A stretch of DNA of 64,000 nt from Spizellomyces punctatus DAOM BR117 (Eukaryota; Chytridiomycota; Chytridiomycetes; Spizellomycetales; Spizellomycetaceae), in contig NW_015971542.1 of the NCBI RefSeq assembly GCF_000182565.1, forward strand, positions 827,736 to 891,735. The letters are read 5' to 3'. The notes below the pieces were generated by a model, which was not told the DNA's origin, did not search any database, and saw only the letters and a program-made list of their open reading frames with translations. Made by a program: the position numbers and the translations under genes. Position 1 is the first letter of the stretch. Each line of letters starts with the position of its first letter. Below are positions 47,552 to 60,177 of the stretch, one piece after another.

Positions 47552-47848
47552 ATTGGGCAGGATGGCTCTATTTGTTCGTCAATTTGGAATATTAGAAAGT
47601 AACTACATCGATATCTCTTGCAGCTATGGTACTATCGCGCGACATGGAACAAAATCCTGTCCTTGTCGTGCGGGATTGGTCAAGACGTGCTTCGAAAGCT
47701 CCTTCATCACGTCCGACAGGAGCGGACACAGCACGTGATCATCATCAAGATAAACAAACGTCAGGCCACAATACCAAATCCATTAGAAACTTTCCCAACT
47801 CAATAAAGCCAGAACATACAGATATAAAAAAACGAAACAAAGAAATAT

Positions 47849-50645
47849 CTATCCATCTATACTGTAAAGCAAACTTCCAATCTCGGTCCTTCGTCTCTCC
47901 AAAATGTGCTTCTCATCCACTTCGTCCAAAATGGGGATGGGATCAGGAGAGTCAGACAAATCGGAATAAGCGTCCTCATCACCAGAGCCCTCAAAACGAA
48001 CACTTCCAGTAGATCCGTATCGGTCTTCAGCGTGTAAGCCATTCACCGAACCGTTTAGAGACCGGTGAGATCCTTGGGGGTCGCATGTGCCATCCACACG
48101 GATATGGGGGCAAGGTGCGTGTTGAGGGACACCATAAGCTGGGTAGTAAGGCCCTACCTGAGGTCCTGATGGCGCACGGTCCCGCTGATGGATATCACGA
48201 ATCATAAATTCAGTCAGGTCGTCGCCGTGGTCATCAACACCAGGATCTTTGAGAATCTCTGTGAACCATTCTGCAGTCATACGAGTCGCCTGCTTGGCTT
48301 CAGGGAGGAGAGAAAGCATTTGGAACATGGCATGCGAAACACCTTCCAGAATCTTGACTCGGACCATAGTGTCCGGATCACGGGAGAATATGTGCGTGCG
48401 AACTCGTTCTGGGGCAGCTCCGTTTCCTTTAGCAGTTCCGTTGGCGGTACCATTCATATGGGTGCCGTTCGCTTGTGCAAGCTTTTGTTTCTGCTTCTTG
48501 TCTGCAAGAGCTTCAACCCCGCCGCCATGTTCGACCTTGCGCATCATGCGCTCCCACTCTTTCCGTGCCTTTTGCTTGTTTTCGCGCAGACGGCCAGCAA
48601 ATACTACGGTATCATCGACGAACGGATCTTTCTCGCCGCAGAGAAGATACGTTTTTGGGAAACGAGCCAACAGGTCGTCCGGTGCCATGACGGGACTCAG
48701 ATAGTAGTCCGAGGCAAGATCAACTGGAACGGGCGATGTCCCTAGATAGAGAAGCGCCATGGCACGCATCACTGGAACCAAGAACAAATTAGGCGCGATG
48801 CGGCATACCAGAATCACATGTAAAGACATACTCTCTGGCGTGATGATCCGATCGGTAAAGTAGGACATGCGAGACGTCATGGACAACGAACTGGGAATTG
48901 ATGGACCCGGAGGGTGCGAAGGCCGTGGCTTAAAGATGTGGTACCAAGATTTACTCCTGTCCACCTCGTCCTTCAAAACATCAATCTTCCGCGGAGCTTC
49001 CTGCGGCGTGAGGGGAGAGTTCTTTTTGATGTTGTGCTTTGATTCTGAAAGAGATTTGAGAGATAAATTCTTGTGGGATTCGGCGCGCATGAGTTTGAGT
49101 TGCTCCGATGGCATCCTGACGAGGAACGACACAATGAGCGAACAGGTACCTTACAAGAGCCAAAGAAACAGCAATTCCCACGTACCAGCAAGACATATCA
49201 AATGAAAGACACGGGTAAATAAGCACAAGGCCATTTGGTGGGGGAATGTGCTTTTCATAGGTTTCCAAGCAACGCATAACCACCCCTACAACCAAGTTCC
49301 CACCACTGAGTTCCATGTGGGAGGTTATTAGCGAAAAGGTCACGGCCTTGTTCAAGGGGACGACTACCAGACACTTACGCAGAATCTCCAACCATCACAA
49401 TCTTGATGGGCGCCTTCTTCAATTGATGTCCCTGTGCATCCGATTCATACCACCCTTCGAATCCAATCGCTCCACCGTTGGACTCTACGATGCTCCTGTA
49501 AGCATCAAAGCATTCCTCCAATGCGAAAGGGTAAGGAAACTCGGGTGCTTTGCCATACTCTATGGCAACGATGGGAACTTTGGAAATGACTGCCCATTGC
49601 GACACATAGTCCTCGTGACACTTTGGCGGCATGGCCACAAAACCTCCACCAGGAAGGAGCAAGATGAGTTCTCGGGACCGTCGCAGCTCATCCCGCGTGC
49701 CGGTAAAGTACAGGCGAGCTTTTATGGGGCCCAATTCTCGATCGGGAAATGAGCTGACTGACGGCGGGTCTGGACGTTCAATGATAATATCTTCTCGGAT
49801 CGCCACATAGGGACGGTCTGCAGCCGTCGCAAGGCGAAGGTAGGGGTTCATACTCTTTTCCCAGGAAACCCGCATCATCTCGATCGTGGGATGAGCCCTA
49901 AATTTGCGCACCTGCGAGACAAGCCCGTAAGCGTCGCGTCATAATTACCGACAAAGTATTTCCATACCTTTTCGTCGGCAGTGTCAGGGAACACCAAGTA
50001 AAAGGCGGCAAATAGGACCGACAGGATGTCCCTCAAGAACTTTGGGCGCACATTCATCGCGGTCAGGAAACCGGCGTCAAGACTCGTCAAGACATATGAA
50101 GCTCTATAAAAGTTGCGGGTATACTAGCAGAACGAACAAGAAGATTAATTCAAGATAATTTCACAGACTAGGTACAGGGGAACGCACCATTCTTGCCAGA
50201 GGTTCAGGTGCTGTCCAAAGCAACAACCGTTAGTAACTAACACCAACTTGGGAATCTTTCAACAAAGCGTACATACCATTCAAACCCAAAGTCAAGAAAA
50301 AGTTTTTCAAAATCCAAGCGATAGACAAGGTCCCAAAAACGATTTTCCACGGAGGAAGGGACGCTGGCAGACCACAATGAACATGTCAATACTTTGAACA
50401 TCCAACAACAGTTGGACGACAAACCCAACCCACCAAACTTTTCATCCAGGTATCTCAAAGCCATCATGTTGGGTCCTGCCTTTGGCGACTTTATGATGCG
50501 ATACCTAAACATTCCACAAATGTCAGCCCCAAGACACACAAGGCTGACTCCACATCTCCCCCGCTACTCACGCAATGAAGGCAAACACCAATACTTGTAT
50601 CCGCTTCAGTCCCGCAGAGGGACGACCCAAGGCGTGATCCAGCAT
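47849..50645 (-). CDS. Hormone-sensitive-lipase-like alpha/beta hydrolase
   Basis: Several exons; the start (MLDHALGRPSAGLKRIQVLV) and final exon are clear, one upstream intron (near 50370-50450) is not fixed. The N-terminus is hydrophobic, then comes the HSL fold: LILLLPGGGFVAMPPKCHED, VPIVAIEYGKAPEFPYPFAL, the nucleophile motif MVGDSAGGNL across an intron, YLLCGEKDPFVDD with the Asp and GVSHAMFQM with the His. The usual HGGG oxyanion loop is PGGG here. Between the Ser and Asp parts lies a basic/Pro-rich stretch of about 70 residues (EQLKLMRAESHKNLSLKSLS), in the place where mammalian HSL carries its regulatory module; a Lys/Gly/Asn-rich repeat (NGTHMNGTANGTAKGNGAAP) interrupts the C-terminal part. 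Likely hydrolyses acylglycerols or sterol esters. Confidence 0.85.
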
Positions 50646-51103
50646 GATGGTCTATGCAAAAAAAAACAAAAAGGTCTAAAATGCTAATGTCCCTCCTCGT
50701 CGTCGTTCGTTCGTCGTCGTCGTCGTTTCGTCGGGCTTGCCCTTAAAATCTACAGATGGATTACCACGTGTCTGGTGCATCGTCACATGGGCTGTCATTT
50801 AAGGAAACTTTTTGTGTGACCATCGACATGTGAAAATTTGTCACAAGACCTCGTGACTCTCCTTTAATGCATTCGAATGGAAATGGAACGAACCATTTGA
50901 TCTATCTAATTCAATATTGGCAAAAGATGAACAACGCAGGTGCTTGAACATGTTAATTGTATTTTTCATTCCCTCCTAGCCTATAAAATATAATAAGAAT
51001 CCTATGCGAGGAATTATGTCCGATCCGCTATGTACAATAGTGGGAACCAAACAACTTTCCCTAAAAATCTTCCATACACACTGCCTTTAGTCACTCTTTC
51101 TAT
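50646..51103. other. Intergenic, with CGT microsatellite
   Basis: About 460 bp. 50698-50736 is a (CGT)n tract interrupted by TTCG. No gene seen. Confidence 0.5.
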
Positions 51104-53136
51104 TTACGCAATCGATTCCGTTCGACGAGGAGAAGTGGGTCGTCCGTGAATACCATTGGCTGGTACGATTTCAATGGCGAGATCTGACGCATTGGCGGCA
51201 TTCAGCGCCGTTGTCGAACTATCGGGCAGTGCGACCCGAATTTCAGACATTTGCGCTAATGGGAATTGCTGCGGAACACCATTGCCGTTGCCATGTGTCC
51301 TTTTGTCAACATGGTCTTGCGCTTCTTGGGAACCGTGTCCGAAACCGGCAATGGGAGGAACGGTTTCCGGTCGATGGTAGTTGTCTGCATTACGATTCTG
51401 TCAGCTCTTGTCCTTTCCAGGTCACCAAATGCATGGATACATACATGCATATTCTCCAATCTGGGCCAAATCCAGTCCCAAACTCTCGTGACGCTCCTTT
51501 ACGCGCAAGTGAAGTCCAGGCGTCTTGTCCAAGAGGTAGAAAACAATATATGTGAGACAGAATGACCACGCGGCACTACATGTAGTGTTAGCACAGGCGA
51601 GTGTCGGGTTGGTCAAGAAATGCAACGACATACACTGTGATGGTCGCATATAGGTGAATCCAAAGTTGCTTAAAGTTGCCATTCATCCATCCACCATTAA
51701 TCCCCTGAGTGTCCAGCTCAATAATGGACCGTTCGGCAAAAATGGCCGTAAGGAGATTGCCAATCTGAGGATAAGAGATGGATGAGTCAGACAGCGCAAT
51801 GGTCGGGTCTGTGCGTTTTCCAGGTACATACCACGCCGCCAACGCCGTGAACCGCAAACACGTCCAGTGTGTCATCAATTTTCCCTTTGGTTATATCGGC
51901 GACAAACCGACATACAGTTCCGGCAATCACTCCAATGACCACGCCGGCCCATGGCTCAACAAACCCAGCTGCTGGTGTGATCGCCACAAGACCAGCTACG
52001 GCTCCGACACAGAAACCGACCGCTGAATATTTATGGCCATTGTATAGGTAGTCCCAAAACATCCACACCAGACCTGCTGCGGAAGCCGCTAGGTTGGTGA
52101 CTAGGATCGCCATTCCTGCGCGCCTGGTGGCTGTAAGCGCACTTCCCCCGTTGAACCCAAGCCAGCCAAACCACAACAATGCGGTCCCGAGGATGACATA
52201 TCTACGCATCCGTGGCCCAATGAGCACAAATGATGGAACTTGAGTAACTAAACAGAACCTACCCAACATTGTGGGGTTTCTCATCGGCGATCCTCGTTCG
52301 TCGTGGTCCCATATAAATAGCAAAGGCGAGACCAGCAAACCCAGATACGACTTCAACTGGACATCCTCCAGCAAAGTCTAGGTATCCCCGGGCTCGAAGC
52401 CATCCGTTTGGTGCCCAGACCCAGTATGCCACAAAATCTGCTCAAGCAACTTTAGTTTTTGGACATGAGCAAAGGCCCAACAAGGAAACAAACGCACCGT
52501 AGACGACAGTTGTCCATATGAGAATGAACAGCATACTCGGCAATATTCTTGTACGATCTGCAGCCGAACCAAAGGGCAATGCCGCCGTAAGTGCAGCAAA
52601 CATGGCTTGGAACATGGCAAACACATCAGTCGACAAGACTGTGCCGGGGTAAAGCTCTTCGCCGCCATTCTTCAAACCGGCATAGTGGCCATTGCCAATG
52701 AACGGTCCGCCGGAAGGTGAAAAGGAGATGGAGAAGCCCCTGGTATTAAGATCCGTGAGTCTCCCAGTGTTGCACTCCCTAGTGTTGGGCTCCCTGTGTT
52801 GAGCAGACCCAATGTGCGGTAAGGAAAACTCACCATAGGAACCATTGGATCGAGACGATCGCCAGCGACAGCATGCAAAGGTGCAAAAAGACGAGAGCAT
52901 TCTTGTGATGACTCAAGCCAGAGTAAAAGTAACCCAACCCAGGAATCTAATACACATGCACACACACGAAACGTGCTAGTGCGTAAGCACACTTGCGAGA
53001 TAAACAAAAACCAAACAACGTCATATCTCTCACCCACCATGATAAGCACCAAGGCTGAGCATAGCATGACAAAGACGTTGGCCGCCCCGTCGGCCGTAGC
53101 CGGCGCTTGTCTCGGTGACAATGTGTTGGAACTCAT
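51104..53136 (-). CDS. Ammonium transporter (Amt/Mep family)
   Basis: Multi-exon gene, MSSNTLSPRQAPATADGAAN at 53136 to SPRRTESIA* at 51104. The Amt core is evident: a first TM helix (VFVMLCSALVLIMV), then GFSISFSPSGGPFIGNGHYA, FAMFQAMFAALTAALPFGSA, VAYWVWAPNGWLRARGYLDF-AGG (the DFAGG signature), TALLWFGWLGFNGGSALTAT, VAGLVAITPAAGFVEPWAGV and DDTLDVFAVHGVGG with the pore His. Eleven TM helices are expected. A ~100-residue cytosolic tail (KERHESLGLDLAQIGEY ... NGIHGRPTSPRRTESIA) is Ser/Pro-rich and could be phosphorylated as in other fungal Mep proteins. Exon ends were not all fixed by phase. Confidence 0.93.
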
Positions 53137-53566
53137 TCTTGTTGGTGGGTGGGAGGGGGGGTATCGACCTAGTGCGTTCGCCAAAACACACTCTAGAAGA
53201 ATCCTTCGTTTTCCTTTAACGTCCCCCACCAAAGGATCTACTCCAACAAAAAGATCAAAAGATGCGATAATCTAAACCTCCCCTTCCTCGTCAAAACAAC
53301 AAAAACTCACACGACAAGCCCAAAAAACAAAACTAAAGTGGAAGATAAGATATCACGCTTATCAAATCATACTAAGCAATCTGTTATCTCCGAAAGTGGC
53401 CGCTTGTGGGGATCTGTGGGTTAGAAAGGGGGTTTCGGAGGGGTCATAGTCACCTGACTTGTCATAGCAACAGAGGCACAGCAACCTTCTGCGCCACGCA
53501 TATCATGATTGGTCGATGATGCTGTGCCACAATGGTTGTGTTTGAATTTGTTTTTCCTCTCGTGAA
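53137..53566. other. Divergent promoter region Amt / IMPDH
   Basis: 430 bp shared upstream region. Nothing else seen. Confidence 0.45.
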
Positions 53567-55352
53567 ATGTCAACTCCGCTCCCCTCCTCCATTTCATTTG
53601 CAACATCGCACGAACGAGAAATGGCCGCCGAATCTACTCCCACCACCAACGGTCCTGCCACCACCGTTCCTGCCAAGCGGCCCTTCCCCGACTTTTCAGA
53701 GGCTCCAGCTGCCAATGCAAACGAATCCACAGAACAACGCGCCAAGCGGTTGGCAGCTCTCTTATCCACTCCTGTCAAGGATGGTCTTACGGCCGAAGAG
53801 CTCATGAACCCCCAATTGTCGGGTGGTCTTACTTACAATGACTTTCTCATTCTCCCCGGCTATGTGGACTTTCCTGCCAGCATTTGCTCACTCGAAAGCA
53901 GAATCACAAAGAGATTCACCCTCAAAACTCCATTCCTCTCCAGTCCCATGGACACTGTCACCGAAACCCAGATGGCCATTCACATGGCCTTGAACGGAGG
54001 GTTGGGTGTCATTCACCACAACTGTCCCGTGGAGGAACAAGCCGACATGGTCCGAAAGGTCAAGAAATTCGAAAATGGTTTCATCACGGATCCAAAATGT
54101 CTGGGCCCCGAACACACTGTCCAGGACGTTTTCAACATTAAGCAGCAGTATGGATTCTGCGGCATTCCCATCACCGAGAATGGAAAGCTCCACTCTAAAC
54201 TCCTTGGAATCGTCACATCCCGCGACATTGATTTCCTCCAAACTTTGGAAGACCGCCAACGCCTTCTTAAAGATGTGATGACCACCGACCTCGTGACAGC
54301 ACCACAGGGTGTCTCCCTCTTTGAAGCCAACACAATTCTCAAAGCTTCGAAAAAGGGCAAGCTCCCTATCGTTGACGGTCAAGGTCGTCTCACCGCGCTT
54401 TTGGCCCGCTCCGATTTGGTCAAAGCAAGAGACTATCCCTGGGCGTCCAAGATGCCATCTAGCAAGCAGCTCCTCGTTGCTGCGGCCATCAGTACTCACG
54501 ACGAAGACCGTGTCAGATTGCAAGCTCTTGTGGATGCTGGTTTGGATATTGTCGTGTTGGACTCTTCCCAAGGAAACTCTAGCTTCCAGATCGAAATGAT
54601 AAAGTACATCAAGCAAACCCACCCTCACATTGATGTCATTGCCGGAAACGTCGTAACACAGGAACAAGCAAGGCGGTTGATCGAGGCTGGTGCTGATGCA
54701 TTGCGGGTTGGAATGGGTAGTGGAAGTATTTGCATTACTCAAGAAGGTATGTGTTGCCAGTTGGCCAGCCGGTATACGACTGTTAATGCTCACCTGACTT
54801 GGATTGACAGTCATGGCGTGCGGTCGTCCTCAAGGAACAGCCGTGTTCCGGGTATCCCAATTCGCCCGCCAATTCGGCGTACCTGTCATTGCCGATGGAG
54901 GTATCGGCAATGTTGGTCATATCGTCAAAGCCCTTGCCCTCGGCGCCTCGGCTGTCATGATGGGCTCTCTCCTTGCAGGCACATCTGAATCACCTGGTGA
55001 ATACTACTACCACGAAGGCCAACGTCTGAAAAAGTACCGTGGAATGGGATCAATTGATGCCATGGAAAAGGGTGATGCGGCTGGAAAACGTTATTTCTCA
55101 GAGGCGGACAAAATCAAGGTGGCTCAGGGTGTTGCGGGCGCAGTCGTAGACAAGGGATCTGTAAAAAAGTTCTTGGGCTACCTTGCCACCGGGGTTCAGC
55201 ACTCGCTGCAAGACATTGGAACAAGAACTTTGGTGGATTTGAGGGACGCAGTTGTCAATGGTGAGGTGCGATTTGAGAAGCGTACTGCAAGTGCGCAGTT
55301 GGAGGGGGGTGTACATGGATTGCACTCTTATGAGAAGCGTTTGTTCTCGTAA
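53567..55352 (+). CDS. IMP dehydrogenase
   Basis: Oxidises IMP to XMP with NAD, the committed step of guanine nucleotide synthesis. Exons 53567-54746 and 54811-55352 join to 573 residues, longer than the usual ~525 because of an N-terminal extension; an alternative ATG at 53621 ([11 protein letters not shown]) gives 555. [17 protein letters not shown] starts the barrel, two CBS domains follow (about [19 protein letters not shown] to [16 protein letters not shown]), then [20 protein letters not shown], the catalytic Cys loop [17 protein letters not shown] restored across the intron, [20 protein letters not shown] and [21 protein letters not shown] with the flap. Strong codon bias fits high expression. 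Confidence 0.97.
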
Positions 55353-55617
55353 ATTGCGGATTTTACTTTTGGGGGATAGTAGATAGTTTCGATAGCTTGA
55401 TCACTTAGGTAGAGCATTTTTTTCATTTTTTTTTCGATGATGTGCCGGCTTGATTAGAAGGAGCCGCTCTTGTATACATTTTTTCAAAACTGTAATCTCT
55501 TGTGTTCAGAATTTTGATGCATCCAAAGTGGGTTATAACGCCCCGATTCCTTGTAGACAATCTATAAACATAGCCAAAGAAACATACACATGTATCCACG
55601 TCTCAATGTTCACGATA

Positions 55618-57369
55618 TTACTTCTTTTTAACAACCTGCGCTTGTATACATTGTCAGCTATCTTTACAGCAGAAAAAACAACCGACTCAATTCTTGCCTG
55701 TATCACATCCTCATCCTCTACTACGTGGTTTAACCCTACTCGCTGTGGGTTGTGTTTTGTGGAAGTCCCCCACACCAAAGCATACTCAAAGTCACGTCAG
55801 CACACAACCTCCTCTAATAATAACAACACCAAAACTCACGTTGAACTCGTCTACCAAACTCTTGTGAATATTCCGACAAACGCCTTCAACTGTAGTTCCT
55901 CTCTTTAAAATCAATCCGCCATCAAAATCAGGAAACTCCCCTCTCTTCTTTGTGTAAACTCGGATAAGATCCAAATGATGCCATATTTGGTCGATAAGAT
56001 ACTCGAGATTTAGATCGGATTCGCAGGAAACAACGACAGTGTTGGGTTCGCGGGCTAGAGAGTCTACTTCTTCGATAGATATCTAGTAAAACGTGTGAGA
56101 TATCCGAGAGGACAAGTAGGAAAGACGACGGCGATCCGCTCACCTCGTCGATTTTGTTGTAACAATAGAGACAGGAAATGTATTTACGGTTGCCAAGGAC
56201 GACATCGATGAATTGATCCACGGTGGCGTCTTCACGAATTAGCACTTCAGCGTTATGAATCTTCTCAAGAGAGCGTGGGCGAGTAAGCCAGATGTTCACT
56301 GATCACTGAGAGGCAGGCGAGCAACAATACCTTGTAATCATGTAAAATCTAGTCAGAGTATAAGCAATTCAACAGTCAGCTCTATTTTCAAAGTTCCCAA
56401 TCGCCACATTCATCATACCTGGTATACCATCCTCTCATTCAAATGTGTTAACTTGCAAGTACTGTTAAAAGAGATACCACCGCCCTTCTTGACTTTGAAA
56501 TAAATATTTGGCCTGTGCGTATTGATTCTGATACCGACAGCTTCAAGTTCGGCTTCGAGAAGCTCTCTTTGGCGGGGGCCCTTCGTTGCGTCCAGCATCA
56601 TCAAAATCAGGTCGGCGGTTTTGGCAACAGCAATGACTGACAATGGAACGTGAATAATATTATCCGGATCATGGAGTAAACATCTTCTCCGTCGTACCTT
56701 GTCTTCCACGACCCTTCCCCTGTGCAGCGCCTTCGATAATACCGGGAAGATCCAACAACTGGATCTGTGCACCATTGTAATGAATCTTCCCTGGACTGCA
56801 ATTCATAGTCCATCATTAGCTGTCATGTGATCCAGCCCCTCAGTCCACCGACATCTCACATACATGCAAGTCAATGTTGTGAACTCGTACGATGCTGCCT
56901 CGGATTTTGTCTCGGTCGTTTTAGATAATAGGGTAGATTTTCCCACGGATGGAAATCTGAATCACAGCATCAGCAGAATTCGTGAGAGGAGAACCCCCCA
57001 AATATCTCACAAAGTGTCGTACCCAATCATTGCCACTCTCGCATCCCCACTTCGGACCACATCGAAACCTGCACCCTTCGGTCCGCTCTTTCCAGTCGGC
57101 TCAAGGAGCATCACCCGATACCGGGCGAGCTTTGCCTTGAGCAGACCGAGATGGTACTCGGTCGCCTTGTTCTTTTGCGTTCGCGCAATCTGTGAGTGGA
57201 GATTGGGTTCTGTTAATGGTAGTTCGCAAGCAAACATGTCCAAATGCCCTCACTTCACGCTCAATATCCGCTGCAAAAAAAGGGCTTATTTCAGTTTCGT
57301 GAGGAGCAGCTGGAGCTAACAAAGGCGGTTTCTTACCCCGCACTTACCAATCTTTTCTGTAATTCCCAT
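55618..57369 (-). CDS. RBG2: DRG2/Rbg2 developmentally regulated GTPase
   Basis: Obg-related GTPase that associates with translating ribosomes with its DFRP/Gir2 partner. Starts MGITEKIG, then [20 protein letters not shown] and [17 protein letters not shown]-loop [13 protein letters not shown], switch region [14 protein letters not shown]3 [21 protein letters not shown]4 YNKIDE and the S5D2L insertion. The [16 protein letters not shown] segment and LTHLNE favour DRG2 over DRG1. C-terminal [15 protein letters not shown] ... [20 protein letters not shown] and EDEDVIQ. The last intron (55636-55697) has a GC donor (CAG|GCAAGA) and the final 18-nt exon (55635-55618) adds VVKKK*, matching the usual IQIVKK end. 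Head-to-head with a possible small gene at 57390. Confidence 0.95.
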
Positions 57370-57389
57370 TTTTGCGATCACCAACAACC

Positions 57390-57842
57390 ATGCGTTTTGG
57401 CCGAACTGGTTTTGATGAGCACCCACGTGAAATGTATGTACAATCCAACCGTCATTCGAATGATGTTTAACCTGTCAACCACATCGCCAATTCATTTGGC
57501 TCTCCTGGTTAAAATACTTTCTGAGATTGGGCACGCTGTCACGAAAGGATACTTGAGCAAGAGTTAATGGTGTGGCCCATTATGATGATAGTATAAGCGG
57601 TGTGGCATTCATCGGCATATAAATGCGCTGTTAAAACACTTGGTTTTGTGAGCGAAGCAGCAAGAACTTCACGCTCATTTTGGCACAGGCTACAGTCACC
57701 AGCTCAGCTTTTTGAAATAAACTTTCTTTTCCAACTTCCAGGTGCGATTATCTTTTCATTCGGACTGTTTCGAGTCATTGAACCCTTGGTCCAATATGTT
57801 CTCCCAGCAATGCATCTGGGAAACAAAAAGAAAGCCAGATGA
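57390..57842 (+). CDS. Possible small membrane protein, partial model
   Basis: The last exon (from 57742 after a CTTCCAG acceptor) encodes AIIFSFGLFRVIEPLVQYVL-PAMHLGNKKKAR with one TM helix and a basic end, clearly protein-like. The 5' part is uncertain: an ATG at 57390 (MRFGRTGFDEHPRE) or at 57415 (MSTHVK, with a GTATGT donor and matching phase). No family recognised. Only 20 bp from the DRG2 start, so the two would share a promoter. Confidence 0.3.
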
Positions 57843-57964
57843 TTTTGAATAGATAGTAAGCAACATGCGAAACACGACCAAGGAAGCCATGTCGAGCATC
57901 ATAAAGTGCAATTTTTTCAATCCATTCCCACATAAACACAATTTAATACATTGGAGATACAATA

Positions 57965-60177
57965 TCATCCTTCTATATCAAATCCACCAGATGTGGGCGA
58001 CCCCATCTTGCTCTGGTGTCCTGGACTACCAAATGCAGCCCCAACAGGGCTTCTTCCTTCTCCTCTGTCCTTTCTAGGTGCTTTATATGTAAACCCTGCA
58101 AAGGCCAATCTTTTTCTCATATCCAACATGTCCTCAGTCTCATCCGCAGCTCCCTTGCTTTTCCCTCCCCAGGCTTCTTTGATCACATCTTCCTCGTTCA
58201 CTTCATCAAAATAGGATGTGTCCACTTCGCTTTTTAGATCTGGACGGAATGGCGCTGGACGGCTTCCCAATTCATCCCATTCAATATCACGGAACCAAGG
58301 GTGTTTTTTTATTGCTGCCGCATCTCCTTCACCAGACATTTGCGACAGCGGGGAGGTTACAGATGCAGCGGACGCACGGGGTGTTGTGTTGGATGACCTG
58401 CGGGTAGCCGACATTGGTCCGCTACCTAATCTACTCTCCTTGTCACAAATCAGCTTCATGATCAGATCTTGTGCTTCTCTGGAGACTTTTGGCTCAGCAG
58501 GAAACCGCAAGGTTTGTCGCCAGTTGACAATTTTGAGTTTAGTCTGTTGCCGGGTTTTACTGCAAAATGGCGGGAAGCCGTAGAGCATTTCGAAAATAAT
58601 TACGCCTAGAGACCACCAGTCGCACGCTTTGTCGTACCCAGTCCCGAGAAGAATTTCTGGAGCCATGTAGTTGTTCGTTCCAACCACCGAAAATGCTTGC
58701 TGCTTTCGATTTGCATCCCTCCAGCGCAGAATCTTGGTATGCGGCGGTGGAGCGAAGATATCAGCTTCGGATTCACCAAGTAAACTGGTCTCAGTCGACA
58801 TTGAAGACAGCCCTGTCAAGGAGGATGGAGATGTGCTGGCACTGGGTTCACCGTCCCCGTAGGCACGCTGCATCGTGATTCTTCGCTGCTCTTCATAGTA
58901 TGCAGAGTCGTGGGCCCAGTGAAAGTCTGTAGCTAGCCCAAAATCAGTGACTTTGATATGGCCGTCTGCATCAAAGAGAAAATTGTCGGGTTTGATGTCC
59001 CGATGGATTACTCTAAATTGATAATATATATGAGTGATCAGATCCTGACTTTTGGCATTCTGTCAATCGTACCCGAGTTTATGCACTTCTTCGATAGCCA
59101 AAATCATTTCTGCTGCGTAATGTTTGGCAAAGTCCTCCTCAAAAATATCCAACTTTATCAACAAGCTCAAAAGATCCCCGCCGGGCATAAAGTCCATCAC
59201 AAAGTACAAGAATTCGTTATCCTGAAATGTATATACCAGCCTCACGACCCAATTGGCACACTCAGCAGCCTCTGATAAAAGGTCCCGTTCAGCACGAACA
59301 TGACTTTCTTGATTCCGCTTTATCGCTTCCGATTTCTTGAGTATCTTCATGGCAAATATATCACCAGTGCTCTTCTGTCGGACAAGCCGGACAACCCCAA
59401 AAGCTCCATGCCCAATTGTCTTTATGGACTCAAAATCAGCTATGGAAAGCTTTTCCCGCATACGACGCATGCGCTCCGATTCACGGTGAAGCCATTCTTG
59501 ACGAACAACGCGTTTCTCAGACTCGGTCATTGTCATGTTTGATAACTCTGATTCAAGCTGAAGACGCCTTTTTGCTCTTGCGGTAGGGCCAGATTTGTAC
59601 AGGCGGTCAAAATACTGCTCAAAATAAATCTTGGCAGCGACCGAGCGCTCTACAGTGGCACGAGACACGCTAGTCTTGCTTCCGCCAGCCGTTGACGGCC
59701 GAGAAGAATTCTCGGTAATAGATGTAAAGGATTGAACACTGTTGCTTTGTACAACGGGAGCTTCCGGTGCCCTGTCGCCGACTGTTGGTGGTGCTGAAAC
59801 AGAGTTCCTGGCATCACCCTGTACGGGTCCTTTCTTTTGCCATGGCTGTAAGAGTGCCTTGAAAGACCGTACGCCTTCTGCTGGTTGCCCTGAAGGACCT
59901 CCACTGCCTGAAGCCAAGGTGCCTCCGCTGGATGTCACATAGTTTTGGTACTTTGACTGGTCATCAACTCTCGGTGAGATGTTCCGTTCCAAGGTATTTA
60001 ATCTTTGTAAAACGGTTTCCGCTTGATCAGGAGTTGCAGCATGTAAGCGATGACTGACTTGTAAGAATAAGGGAGAGGAATGAGCCAAGCGTAAGAAACG
60101 AAACAACCATTTTCATGCCCTCGGTTCTGTTGTACTGTCACGGCGTTACCCAAAGGGTTCAACGCTCCTCTGGACAT
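57965..60177 (-). CDS. NDR/LATS-family AGC protein kinase
   Basis: Exon 1 (60177-60108, MSRGALNPLGNAVTVQQNRG) joins exon 2 at 60057 in frame; at least one later intron splits the HKLG/VIHRD region. The N-terminal ~190 residues are Ser/Pro-rich. The MOB-binding segment RLQLESELSNMTMTESEKRV ... WLHRESERMRRMREKLSIAD precedes the catalytic domain: IGHGAFGVVRL, IFAMKILKK, VVRLVYTFQDNEFLYFVMDF-MPGGDLL, VIHRDIKPDNFLF and VTDFGLATDFHWAHDSAYY. The DFG-to-activation insert of about 50 residues (the NDR auto-inhibitory region) leads to SVVGTNNYMAPEILL with the activation-loop Ser. A hydrophobic motif (VIKEAWGG... AGFTYKAPR, an F-T-Y site) lies near the end. Acts with MOB adaptors in polarity or Hippo-like signalling; Cbk1/Orb6 versus Dbf2/Sid2 versus LATS was not resolved. 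Confidence 0.9.

Noticed and set aside
50698-50736. CGT repeat considered as part of a CRISPR-like array
   Set aside because: A simple trinucleotide microsatellite without spacers; no CRISPR arrays were seen in the window.
53888-54814. 308-codon open frame on minus opposite IMP dehydrogenase
   Set aside because: It mirrors the strongly biased codons of IMPDH, shows no family pattern, and ends with the gene's first exon.
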